From NCBI GenBank assembly GCA_047967505.1, contig CM106539.1: 64,000 nt of DNA; one strand, given 5' to 3'. This document shows positions 54,671 through 64,000 of the stretch, piece after piece. This stretch comes from Dipteris shenzhenensis (lineage: Eukaryota > Polypodiophyta > Polypodiopsida > Gleicheniales). Position numbers and translations under genes: made by a program. The notes under the pieces were generated by a model that saw only the letters and a program-made list of their open reading frames with translations, had not been told where the DNA came from and ran no database searches. The number at the start of each line of letters is the position of its first letter. Within the stretch, counting starts at the first letter, position 1.

Positions 54671-56465
54671 TCAACGCCCCTTCTGTAACTCTGCAATACG
54701 TTCTGTTGTGAAAGGGAAAGCGTCTGCTCCATGCGAGTTTATCAAGCCACGACCATCAGTTGTAACAGTCTTACCATCTGGGCCTATTATCACCAACTGT
54801 GGTATCCCTTGCACGTCAAAATATTGGGAAAGAATTTTGGCTGACTCGTCATTATATGGTAGAGCAAGCCAGGGCATAGTCCCATAATAATCCTTCCAAG
54901 CCCTCTCATCTCTATCACTTGATATAAAAATAATCTCAAATTCCTCACCCCTCTTCTTGAGCTCCTCATATTCAGTCGTCAACTTAGGAGTAAATTTCTG
55001 ACAGGGGGGGCACCAATGCCCTGAGAAATAAAGGCCCACTGTCTTTCCCTTGAGAGAAGAAACTTTCACCTACAGAAGCACAAAGGATGTGTTCAACAAG
55101 GAAACCAGATTTCAAGATGACTTTCGATGATAAGAGTCTGGTAGGGAAAAACTCTTACAAAAAATCTTCTCAACTTCAGCCTTACCTCTTGCTCCTTCTT
55201 AGATTTAACGAAGTCCCGATCCTTAGTCACAAGGAGTGTTTCAAGAGTCTGAGAAGCACGCTTGGCCTCTTCCTGTTGCTTTAATACTGCTAGTGTATCA
55301 GCAGTAAATGGATATGCTTCAATTCCATACTTATATAGAATTTCCATTCCCTGGGTTTGTAATGTCTTTCCTCGTTTGTCCAAAATGATGAGGGTGGGTA
55401 TACCTTCCACCTCGAACCAGTTATTCAGCAACTTTCTTGTCTTGAGATCTGAGTAAGGGACAGCAAGCCAGGGCATCCCGTTAAAATAATTGTCAAACGA
55501 GGTTTGATCTTCGTCGGAGGAGACAAATACAACCTCGAAATCCTCGTTCTTTTCTTTCAGCTGCTTGTAGATGTCAGCAAGCAGGGGCGTCGATTTCTGA
55601 CAGGGCGGGCACCAATGCGCGGAAAAGTAAAGAGCAACAGTTTTCCCTTCAAGGACCTTGACTTCGACCTGGCAAAAAAGCGAGCTTAAGCGTGTCGCTT
55701 GGAAGAAAAGGAGAGCCTTTGAAGAGGAAGCACTGGGAATTCACACAGATTTCGGCAACAAATAGAGCAAAGCCTGGGGATCTGGTAACACAGAGGAGCT
55801 CGTCACATTGCTTCTCGTACCTGTTCTCCATCGTTCGCTGAGATGAGATAATCTCGCTCCTCGTGAACTAAGAGGATTGCCAAGTTTTGATTTGCCACTC
55901 GCTCCTCGGCTGCTCTCTGTAAATCCCCGATCCTCTCATCATCAAAAGGGTACGCCTCTGGCCCCCATTTCTCCAATGTGCGAAACCCATCCTTTGTATG
56001 TAGTCGATCATCAGCTCCCACAAAAGCCAGGCTGAAGATTCCAGCTCTGTAGAGCCGAACAAGCTTGTCGCGAACCTCAGAGTCCTCAAGGGGCACCGCC
56101 AGGCAACCTTGCGGCAATTTTTTGAGGACATCACTGAAGCATTCGGCATCAAGCCGTTCATCGATCTGACTGGTTTGCCCATAGCGTCTCAAAGTGTCGA
56201 TAAGGTTCTGGTCACGATCTGCGGCAACGAAGACGAAGCCAATATCCTTGTTCTCAGAAAGGAGGGTCTCGAAGGGCTGGGAGATGGCAGAGATGGCATG
56301 CTCGAGGGGAACAGGGAGCCAATGCGGACCGATGATGATGCCGACGACTTTATCATCGAGGGAATCGACGGAGACGAGCTGCTCGGACGAGTCGAGAAGG
56401 GAAACGAGGAGGTGGCGGAGCAGAGGGGGAGAGTCGGGAGGGAGCACCCCGTTGGACTGAGCCAT
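54671..56465 (-). CDS. NRX: Nucleoredoxin (three thioredoxin-like domains)
   Basis: Three exons with GT-AG borders, all phase 0: 56465-55821, 55668-55186 and 55069-54671 (508 residues). ATG 56465 (CCATGG context) is preferred over the in-frame ATG at 56480. Each exon encodes one thioredoxin-like domain. Domain 1 has HWLPVP (residues 48-53) where a CxxC should be, so it is catalytically dead. Domains 2 and 3 have WCPPC (Cys 235/238 and 396/399). Other family marks are FVSSDEDQ/FISSDRDE, MPWLAVPY/MPWLALPY and YGIEAYPFT/GADAFPFT. Plant nucleoredoxins reduce disulphides in the cytosol and nucleus and protect antioxidant enzymes. The Cys-rich C-terminal tail of NRX1-type proteins is absent. The TGA at 54671 follows a run of four G. 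In the +1 frame the sequence continues as GVDAQSDSEEAK to a splice-donor-like AAG/GTATGA (54643). Confidence 0.92.
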
Positions 56466-56799
56466 GGGGAAGATGATCAACAGAACAGATGGATTGGATG
56501 CAAGGGCAATTCAATTGTGAAGCTCCCGAGGGTAATTGTAACACCAGCACGAGAGAGCGTGTAAAAGTGTATCCCGAACAACACAGAGTCTACACTCTGT
56601 GTGTTTGTGTGTTTTCTTCACACAACAAAAAGTACGTCTGTGTGTGATTTTCACTAAATAAACAAGTGAGTACAAGTACTCGTCACCACTTCCTTCCAAT
56701 TGGTTCTGTCAAAGAAAAACACTTGTCCAGTTGATTGGATGATTAATTTGCAGCACCTCTCATGGACGCCCTTGCATAGGAAAGTTCCGGCACACTGTG

Positions 56800-56931
56800 T
56801 CTGTGAGAGAGAGAGAGAGAGAGACATATTAAACCAAAATGGAAGAGGGACACTTGGCAAGAAAGTGTGTGGGACACTTTTTTACAAAAGTGTAACTATA
56901 GTGTTGCCTGGAAGGCAGTGCTAAAAAGTAA

Positions 56932-56968
<37 letters not shown>

Positions 56969-56976
56969 GAGAGAGA

Positions 56977-57008
<32 letters not shown>

Positions 57009-57060
57009 AAGAGAGAGATAGAATGTGTGTGTGTTCGTGAGAGAGAGAGATGTGTGTGTG
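56800..57060. repeat. (GA)n/(GT)n compound microsatellites upstream of the nucleoredoxin gene
   Basis: (GA)n at 56801-56824, then alternating (GT)n and (GA)n blocks at 56929-57060, beginning about 340 bp upstream of the NRX start codon. Frames across them are artefacts. Confidence 0.95.
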
Positions 57061-57089
57061 CAAGCGGCCGTATTGGACCATCTGGCATC

Positions 57090-57260
57090 CTTTCAGTACC
57101 TATGCCTTCTTCGCACATTCTTTGCATACGTCCCTATATGATGCTTATCATATAGGTGACATCTTTTGAAAGGTTCTTCCCACTGCTTTTAGCTACGACA
57201 CTTGGTGGAAAAGATTGTAAATTGCGTTAATTAATTTGAATCAGCGATCCCCCCCCCAAA
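57090..57260 (+). repeat. Dispersed repeat, copy 1, bounded by microsatellites
   Basis: A ~170-bp non-coding unit contains ATTCTTTGCATAC, a perfect palindrome CCTATATGAT-GCTT-ATCATATAGG (57132-57155), CATCTTTTGAAAG, TTCCCACT, and ACACTTGGTGG followed by GATTGTAAATTG. It is flanked on both sides by GA/GT arrays. The same order recurs inverted at 59470-59640. Confidence 0.75.
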
Positions 57261-57271
57261 AAAAAAGAGGT

Positions 57272-57318
<47 letters not shown>

Positions 57319-57332
57319 CCAAAAAAAAGAAA

Positions 57333-57402
<70 letters not shown>
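57251..57402. repeat. C/A run then (GT)n(GA)n(GT)n(GA)n microsatellite
   Basis: Long alternating GT and GA arrays interrupted by two A-runs. It forms the 3' border of the dispersed repeat copy 1. Confidence 0.95.
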
Positions 57403-57796
57403 CTCCTCAAGCTATTTACACACTGAGAGGCACCCATCGCTCAGCAGTCAATTGAACCAATAGGAGGTGGCAAGGGACGGGCATCTCGTTGCGCGTGCAC
57501 ACACACACACACACACCACCCATGACTAAACCTTCCAGTCCTACCTGGACTCCACATCTTGCCCTTCAAAAGCTATTCTGTGGGCAACCAAGCTTGGCTA
57601 CCCAATGCTGGGCACCCTTCAAATCTACCAGTCACTTTGGTGTTCAAGGTCCCACAAATTACAAACCATTATTGGGTAGCCTTTAAGCGGGTGTAAAGGG
57701 GGTGCCCATGGGTGGGCACTCAATTTTTTTAAACCCAAAATGGGAAGCTAGTGTGTAATGGGGTATGCCCATTGAAGACCATCCACGACTCTTTTT

Positions 57797-57905
57797 GAGA
57801 GAGAAAGAGAGAGAGACAAAGAGAGACAGAGAGAGACAGAGATAGAGACAGAGATAGAGACAGAGACAGAGATAGAGACAAAGAGAGAGCGTGCGCGCGT
57901 GTGTG
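57797..57905. repeat. GA-rich microsatellite (GAGACA variant)
   Basis: (GA)n interspersed with GAGACA and GATAGAGACA hexamer-like units, ending in a short GTGCGCGCGTGTGT. Confidence 0.9.
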
Positions 57906-57974
57906 AGGCATGAAAAGTAAATGCGTGTTTTTTTAAAAAAAGTGCATAATGTATAGTAAGGGTGTGTCCAATAA

Positions 57975-58190
57975 GAGCCCTCTTCATATGCCCCCTAGAC
58001 CAACTTTTGATACAAGGGTGGAATTCAATGGGACTGTTACCAGATTGAAACACCACATGGCCTCTTCACCTATTACACCCACTTCACATACACCCTCTCC
58101 ATACGCTCCCTAGAGTAGCTTCCAATTCAAGGGTGGCCCATAACAAAAACCACATAGCCTCTTCACCTATTACACCCACTTCACAAAGAT
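57975..58190. repeat. Diverged tandem duplication, period about 97-110 bp
   Basis: CCTCTTCACCTATTACACCC starts at 58061 and again at 58158. The preceding CCCTCTTCATATGCCCCCTAG and CCCTCTCCATACGCTCCCTAG correspond. It is older than the near-identical duplications elsewhere. Confidence 0.8.
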
Positions 58191-58460
58191 GGTTTGGGGC
58201 TTCCAGGGGTTCCATCAAGGTTTGGAGGGGTGAGGTGTCAGTCTCTCAATCAGCTTGTGGCAATGCTACCATCACATCTGGTCATCTCCACCACAGTGCC
58301 CCTGCCATCATGCCGTCAACTGCACATGTGAACCAATTTTCAAGTTTTGTAAGGGAGTAGGGGCTAGCAACAAGGGTCTGTCTAACAAGATGCTACACAT
58401 GAGCAGGTGCATCCTCACAAGTGGGGTTTGGTGGTGGCCTCTAAGCATCTTCATGTATGC

Positions 58461-58462
<2 letters not shown>

Positions 58463-58510
<48 letters not shown>
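58463..58510. repeat. (GA)n microsatellite
   Basis: About 24 uninterrupted GA units. Confidence 0.95.
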
Positions 58511-58515
<5 letters not shown>

Positions 58516-58519
58516 GTGA

Positions 58520-59398
58520 CAAGACACACAATTATATCTTTGAAAGCATTTCAAGGATGCTTTTGGGAACATGACACAAGTACGAACAAACACGCTTCCC
58601 ACTAGCAGGTGTCTCTTGTAGGGTGCCCCACTACCTTGTATGCTAGACACGACTTTATGAAGAGTGCATATAATTTTTTATTGAGAACCATTAGAAAGAG
58701 AAATCTTCTCAATGATTGGTAGAGTTGGCTTTGACACATGTTACAAAACTTTCAATGACATTATTCAACCACTTATAAGGCTTCTTGCTTCCATGGGATT
58801 ACCTTTCTTTATTGAGTAGGCTTATGATCCTCTTACATCTAAGATCGCTTTACAACTACCCTCTTACATTTAAGATCTCGTTGCCTTTTTGTCTTGCTAC
58901 AAAGAGAACATAAGTGAAAGGTTCAGTGAAAAGTGACTTTAGGTTTAACTTTAATTTTCTTGAATTCTCTTGGAGCCAACTAACCACATGCTCCATCATG
59001 CACACTTTGATGTCTTAAGCCCAATATCTTATATGAAGACTTCAAGCCAAGAAACCACTAACTCCTTCTATACCCCCTTGTAGACTTAGTGAAATCCTAT
59101 TGGCACAATGTTGCAAAGCCGTGTGTACACACAAGCCAATAAGAAGGTGCATATGGCATTATTGTCCAATTTAGTGTGGGTGTCGATGCTTTGCCAATTA
59201 AAGGCAAGTCTTATGTGTTGCCCTAGTCTAGTACCTCATAGACCACTAATAAGTCTTTGAGTCTTTGATCATGTTCTTAAGTCTTTGAGTCTTTGATCAC
59301 CTACCTATGTTGCCTAAAGAACTCTGGATTATTTCAACATTTTCTAGAACTACAATATTCCTATTGTGGAATTCTAATGTCTTAAAAGCTTAATGGAG

Positions 59399-59400
<2 letters not shown>
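58520..59400. other. No supported gene
   Basis: No frame or motif of note. AAGTCTTTGAGTCTTTGATCA is duplicated in tandem at about 59250-59300. Confidence 0.5.

Positions 59401-59468
<68 letters not shown>
59401..59468. repeat. (CT)n(CA)n microsatellite
   Basis: About 22 CT units followed by about 11 CA units, i.e. (GT)n(GA)n on the minus strand. It borders the inverted copy of the dispersed repeat. Confidence 0.95.
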
Positions 59469-59469
59469 G

Positions 59470-59640
59470 TACGTTTTTTGGGTGAGCCACTTTTATTAAT
59501 ACAATTTACAATCGCTACCACCAAGTGTGGCAGCTAGAAGTAGTGGGAAAACACTTTCAAAAGATGTAAGAAATATTACCCATATGATAAGCATCATATA
59601 GTGATGTATGCAAAGAATGCTTGAAGAATGCAATATGTAT
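59470..59640 (-). repeat. Dispersed repeat, copy 2 (inverted)
   Basis: Read on minus it contains the same ordered blocks as 57090-57260: ATTCTTTGCATAC, CTATATGATGCTTATCATATG, CATCTTTTGAAAG, TTCCCACT, ACACTTGGTGG, GATTGTAAATTG. It too is bounded by microsatellites on both sides (59401-59468 and 59655-59691). Confidence 0.75.
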
Positions 59641-59653
59641 CAAAATGGGCATG

Positions 59654-59654
<1 letters not shown>

Positions 59655-59691
<37 letters not shown>
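59655..59691. repeat. (CT)n microsatellite
   Basis: About 18 CT units at the outer border of dispersed repeat copy 2. Confidence 0.95.
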
Positions 59692-59695
<4 letters not shown>

Positions 59696-59945
59696 AAGGC
59701 ACAAAATGAATTTTTCTTTATTGATAATGTGTTCTTGAGATACTACAAGATTGTAGGACATCACTGCGAACCCGCAAAAGGTTCTCTCTCTTACCGGTAT
59801 TTTTCTTAATTTTGCTTAGTGGAATGTGGTGACTACAGCTCAAGGTTTCGTAATTGCATTTTCCAACATGCTTCTTAATATAATTGATGGATCAATACTT
59901 ATCTCTGTGTCCTTCACGGGAGCCAGCAGCTTGTCTTAATCATTT

Positions 59946-60315
59946 CCTCATCATGAGCAACAAGCTCTGCCTCTAACCTATTTTACCTATTAGTGTTGCT
60001 TACTCCTAAGCTATCCATTCCCTTAGACTGCAATGCCTCATTGTTATTTGAAACTGTATATGTATCCTCATTGTTATTTGAAACTATAAATGTATCCGCT
60101 TCATATTAAGATGTTGCTAAACAATAAAGTTGTTGCTCTCTCTTTCTCTCCCTCATCATGAGCAGCAAGCTCTACCTCTAACTTATTTTCCCTACTAGTG
60201 TTGCTCACTCCTAAGCTATCCATGCCCTCCTACTACACTGGCTCATTGTTATTTGAAACTATATATGTATCCTCTTCACATTAAGATGTTGCTAAACAAT
60301 AAAGTTGTTGCGCGA
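59946..60315. repeat. Tandem duplication, period about 205 bp
   Basis: CCTCATCATGAGCA starts at 59946 and 60151. Each copy ends with AAGATGTTGCTAAACAATAAA then GTTGTTGC. The first copy also holds an internal doubled CTCATTGTTATTTGAAACT. Confidence 0.85.
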
Positions 60316-60334
60316 AGCTTTCAATGTTTTCCAT

Positions 60335-61850
60335 CACTATTGATCATCTACATACAAAAGAGCAATGGTAATGTCTTCCTCGTGAACTCTGTAGTAGAGT
60401 GTATGATCTGCACTTGATTGATGTATCCCAAATTCGCAAAATACTTGTCAATCCTATTGTATCAACTTTTGGGGTGCTTGCTTTAAGTCGTAAAGACTTT
60501 TCTTGAGATGGCAAACTTGGTTCTCTTTTCCCTATTGAACATAACCTTGATGGGTTGTTCCATGTAGACTTCTCATCTAGGTATCCATTGACAAAAGTGG
60601 TTTTGATAAACATCTAGATCGTACACATTTCCTATGGAATACATCGTTGCTACAATGAAGCTTAAGTCTCATCATAATCCTAATCATATTGCCATGCAAA
60701 AGCTTTTTCCACAGCCTGGCTTTGTACATGACTTTGTAAACCTACTTGTTTGCAACCATCTTCTTTCTTGGTGGAAAGTCACATAACTCCCGTGTCGTTT
60801 TTGTACAAAGTGTCCATCTCTTAATTCATAGTAGTTTGCCATTTTGCTTGTCAATTTCATCCTCAAAGTACACTGCCTCTTTTGTGGCAGTCATAAGAGT
60901 GGGTAATTGGTGTTGTCAACTTGAATTGCCTTGTCTTTTTGAGCATATGTCAACCTGGATGGTGGTTTGCTTTCTCTTGAAGAATGTATGAGTTGCTACT
61001 CTTTTCAGGGATCCTTTCGCAATCCTTGCTAATATTCATCAACCTTCTATGTATGTGACTGAGTAGTTGGTATGATGTTTTCCATTCTTATTCTTCATCA
61101 AACACTACATCTCCAAAGGTTATGATCTTTTACTTGATAGGATATGCCCAAAGTGTGGCTTCTATCCAGTGAATGCCTCATCAGATGTTAAACCTTGAAT
61201 CGGTTTAGTCAAAATCTGATGAAGTGAGTAGTTTGTAGTCTGGATTGGTTTTTCCCAATACTAAGATGCTTCTCTGTGAGCATTGCTCAAGCACTCTTTG
61301 CAAAAGTCCTATTCTTCCTTCAACTACTACATTTTGTGTAGGAGTATCTGCACATGTGAATTGCATTCAAATGCCACTACTTTTGCAAAAGCTCATTAAT
61401 GTTGAAAACATGTTTTAACGTCCTCTATTTGATCCAAGGACTTTTTTATACTGTTGGGTTCTCTACCATGGATTTGAACTGTGAAATCTCGAGAAGTCTT
61501 CAGATTTATCCTTCAAAAAGTAGACCCAATAATATTTGTTTTAGTCGTCAATGAAAGTCAAGCAGTATACTAAATCACTAATGCTCAATGCAACAAGTCT
61601 ATGCATAACCCCATACATATATAAGTCAAGTAGTATACTAAACCACTAATGCTTAATGCTGCAAATCTATGCATAACCCCATACATCTATGTATTAAACC
61701 AAGAGTACCTATTGCTTGAGAGTTGATTCTTCCAAAGGTTACTCTTACCAAAGCAACTACTGAAGTTTATGAATGCCAACAACTAGTATATTTTGATTTC
61801 TTAAGTGCATTAGACTTGTGAAGTTGACGTGACCATATCTCTTGTTCCAT
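60335..61850 (-). mobile_element. Copia-D: decayed copia remnant (integrase to RT)
   Basis: Minus-strand traces run from integrase at about 61850-61100 to RT at 60600-60340. Integrase-side sequence around 61140-61200 matches the Copia-X antisense at 31380-31440 (e.g. CCCAAAGTGTGGCTTC against CCCAATGTGTGGCTTG). RT traces include TTFVNGYLDE and LLYVDD at about 60340-60365, after which it is cut off by a tandem duplicated unit. It belongs to the Copia-X family and is broken by many frameshifts. Confidence 0.75.
61555..61690. repeat. Tandem duplication, period 68 bp
   Basis: AAGTCAAG(C/T)AGTATACTAAA starts at 61555 and 61623, followed in both by CATAACCCCATACAT. It lies inside the Copia-D integrase remnant. 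Confidence 0.88.
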
Positions 61851-61881
61851 ATTGCAAAAATTGGTACTTGTTTCTACTTAG

Positions 61882-64000
61882 GACACAATTTGGGTCCAAG
61901 TCCCTCCAGCGGTCTCTCTGAGTATAGGCAAGCAGGTGGAGGAGCCTTTCACCAATGAGGAGCTTTGGGAGGCTCTTAAGCCCCTCCTACCACATAAGTA
62001 TTCTAGAGAGAATGGACTACCACCGTCCTTCTTCAGTGCTTCTAGGGAACATCCACACTTTCCTTCGTCGAGCCTTTCAGGATCAAGTTCTCTTCCAAAG
62101 TCTCTGAGTCATGGTTGGAGTTTTTTTAATTCTGAAGGGGGTATATCGGTTTGATCGTTTGTTAGTGGAGACTGATTAGCCTAAAGATCTTGGCCAAGGT
62201 CTTGAGTTTGCAACTGATGTGGACCCATCTAGTCAATACCCTTCATGACATATAGATAAGGTTTGTTCAATAATGTAGTATCTTAGACTACATCTTCACT
62301 TTTGGGAGGAGCTAGATTGAGCTAGGGAGGAGTCTTAGCCTCTTACAATCCTTCCCTTGCATTTTTGGAAGGCTTATGATAAGGGGGAGTGGTCTTTTTT
62401 GGAGGGCACCATCTTCTCAAATAGATGGATCAAAGGACTCTAAGCCTTGTACATAGGATTCTCTAGTTTGAAGCTTATTAGCAACCACAAGGGTGAGGCC
62501 TTTCCTCTCACTTGATCGGTGTCTTGCTCGGTCTGGCAAGGATACCCTCTAGCCCCCTTTCTATTCCTTTTCATATCTATGGCACTGTGCTACTTTTTAT
62601 GCTCCCAAACTATAGGCCTCACCGAGATGAGGCTTCTTGTTCGAAAGGAGGAGGTGTTGGATTTAGAGTTCATAGATGATACGGCCCTTTATGTGGAGGG
62701 TGGGTCTAGGAGCAACTGGACCAAACTAGTCAACCTTCCTATAGTGAAAGAGAAGTGCCAAAAGATTCATAGGAGGCTACCCTTGGTTTTAGGTGGATTC
62801 TGCATGGGCAGTCAGTGAGATACCTTGGTTGCCAAGTGGGCATGGACATTTCAAGAGAGCAGTAAATTGCCCTAGTACTATAGAGTGTGTGGCAAAAGAT
62901 TCTCTATTGGATCTTATCCAAACTCTCATTAGCAAGTAGGGCCTTGGTTTCCAACCAAGTCACATTGGCACATAGGCTTTTGTTGGTGCTTTCACAGAGG
63001 AAGCATGGGTTAGCTCAGGCACTTGGTGCACAACTTCTTGTGGGTAGGATTGGATGGCATGAGGAACACCAAAGCCAAAGTTGCATGGCAGACAGTGAAA
63101 TGAAACCATAAAGGAAGTAAAGTGGTAAGAGACAAACTTAATAAGCTCAAGCACCAAGTAAGTATTAGCAGCACAGGGCCAAAGCTGCCACGATGGAGAG
63201 AAAAAATTGGGCTGAAAATCCACATCAAAATATTAGAAGCTCAAGAACAGTCAGTCCTCTAGGATAGGGTACCCTTGAAAATTATGTTTAGACGTAATGA
63301 CCAAGCCAGTTTCATCAGAGTTGGGTTAGGAGGGCTCCTTCAACCATATATGAGGGAGACCCATCGATGTGGACAGGAGCCTAGATTTGCTCCATTGGGT
63401 TGATTGGGCAAAGAGTGGTCCATTAACCCTTCACACATTTGGGTGCCTTTGGCTTTAAGAGGGCCATCTTGGAGAGTGGCTTTGGCTGTCTAGAGTATGC
63501 CACTCAAAGTGCATGGAGGAAATGGTATTTTTTCTGTTACACGACACCTATAGGATGGTGTCTCCAACTAGAAGCAATAGCATGGACTCCTTCAAGGGAG
63601 AGACACTGAGAAGAGTAGTCAGATCTAGATTCAGGGTGATCTTATAATGTGGAAGGCCTCTTATTTTTGTTTGTTTGCCCATGGAGCTCTACCATAGGCC
63701 CATGGCTGGAGCAAATGCATGTGGATGGACAGTGTCACGACTGCCCGGATAGATTCCTTGAGGCAATCCGTCATTGCTTATGGAGCTATCTTAGATCCTC
63801 AAAGGATTTATTGGAACATGTTCGGATTGTTGCTCAGGTGCAAAGGATCTAGATTAGACCATGGTAGCTTGGTTGATAGAGGGGGTTCATGCTATCCCAC
63901 TCGACTAGGTCTCCCAAGCTTACAAGATACATGGACACAATATTTGTAGGATTGAGCTACATGAGGCAAACCCACCTACCCAATGTCACCCCCTCCCCTC
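61882..64000 (+). mobile_element. 5'-truncated LINE, runs off the right edge
   Basis: Begins abruptly with DTIWVQVPPAVSLSIGKQVE, then EEPFTNEELWEALKPLLP. This matches the linker of the left-edge LINE (ETPFMDEELWEALKALLP). RT blocks follow: QGYPLAPFLFLFISMALCYF, then LDLEFIDDTALYVEGGSRSN (62660-62710; FIDD in place of FADD), INWTK-like sequence, and LYWILSKLSLASRALV. The endonuclease is absent, as expected for 5' truncation during target-primed insertion. Many frame breaks make it inactive. Confidence 0.85.

Noticed and set aside
56896-57437. Several frames over GA/GT arrays (Ser-Leu, His-Thr and Glu-Arg repeats)
   Set aside because: Pure microsatellite translations.
1-64000. CRISPR arrays, rRNA or tRNA genes, bacterial operons
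   Set aside because: No regularly spaced repeat-spacer pattern, no rRNA-like stretch, and no cloverleaf I could support by eye. The tRNA-like matches are retroelement primer sites.

Overview
This looks like nuclear DNA of a land plant with a large, repeat-rich genome. I infer a fern or another non-flowering lineage, but the sequence alone does not prove it. The reasons are two spliced plant-type genes, introns swollen by mobile elements, Ty1-copia elements primed by initiator-Met tRNA, L1-like LINEs, a Penelope-like reverse transcriptase, and many compound GA/GT microsatellites. I found no bacterial or organellar gene, rRNA, tRNA or CRISPR array.

Layout. 1-2.5 kb: decayed LINE (minus strand). 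3-8 kb: non-coding sequence with a possible small terminal exon. 8.07-13.50 kb: young copia element (Copia-A) with perfect target-site duplications, inserted in a LINE. 13.5-18.4 kb: three partial copies of one L1-like LINE family. 18.9-28.1 kb: seven exons of a minus-strand BAR-domain gene of the At2g33490 type. Its second intron (6.4 kb) holds a copia remnant, a Penelope-like RT fragment and two ~100 bp tandem duplications. 30.3-41.6 kb: an old copia element (Copia-X) whose gag-to-integrase part is inverted and whose RT is split by Copia-B (33.616-40.016 kb), which has an uninterrupted gag-pol. 42.9-44.6 kb: a degenerate tandem array and a strong 49-bp-arm hairpin. 49-50.8 kb: a broken spliced gene of an unnamed family. 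54.7-56.5 kb: a three-exon nucleoredoxin gene (minus). 56.8-60.3 kb: compound microsatellites and an inverted pair of a dispersed repeat. 60.3-61.9 kb: copia remnant (minus). 61.9-64 kb: 5'-truncated LINE of the same family as the one at the left edge.

How it fits together. Only two ordinary host genes are supported: the BAR-domain protein (membrane curvature/trafficking by family) and the nucleoredoxin (thiol redox). Most of the rest is mobile DNA of different ages. Copia-B is the only element that looks capable of autonomous movement. Less ordinary signals are: dense GTAC arrays in the leaders of unrelated retroelements, a cluster of TTGAC/GTCAA motifs in the Copia-B leader, repeated single tandem duplications of about 100 bp, a Penelope-like RT in a plant intron, and a long near-perfect hairpin at 44.0 kb.
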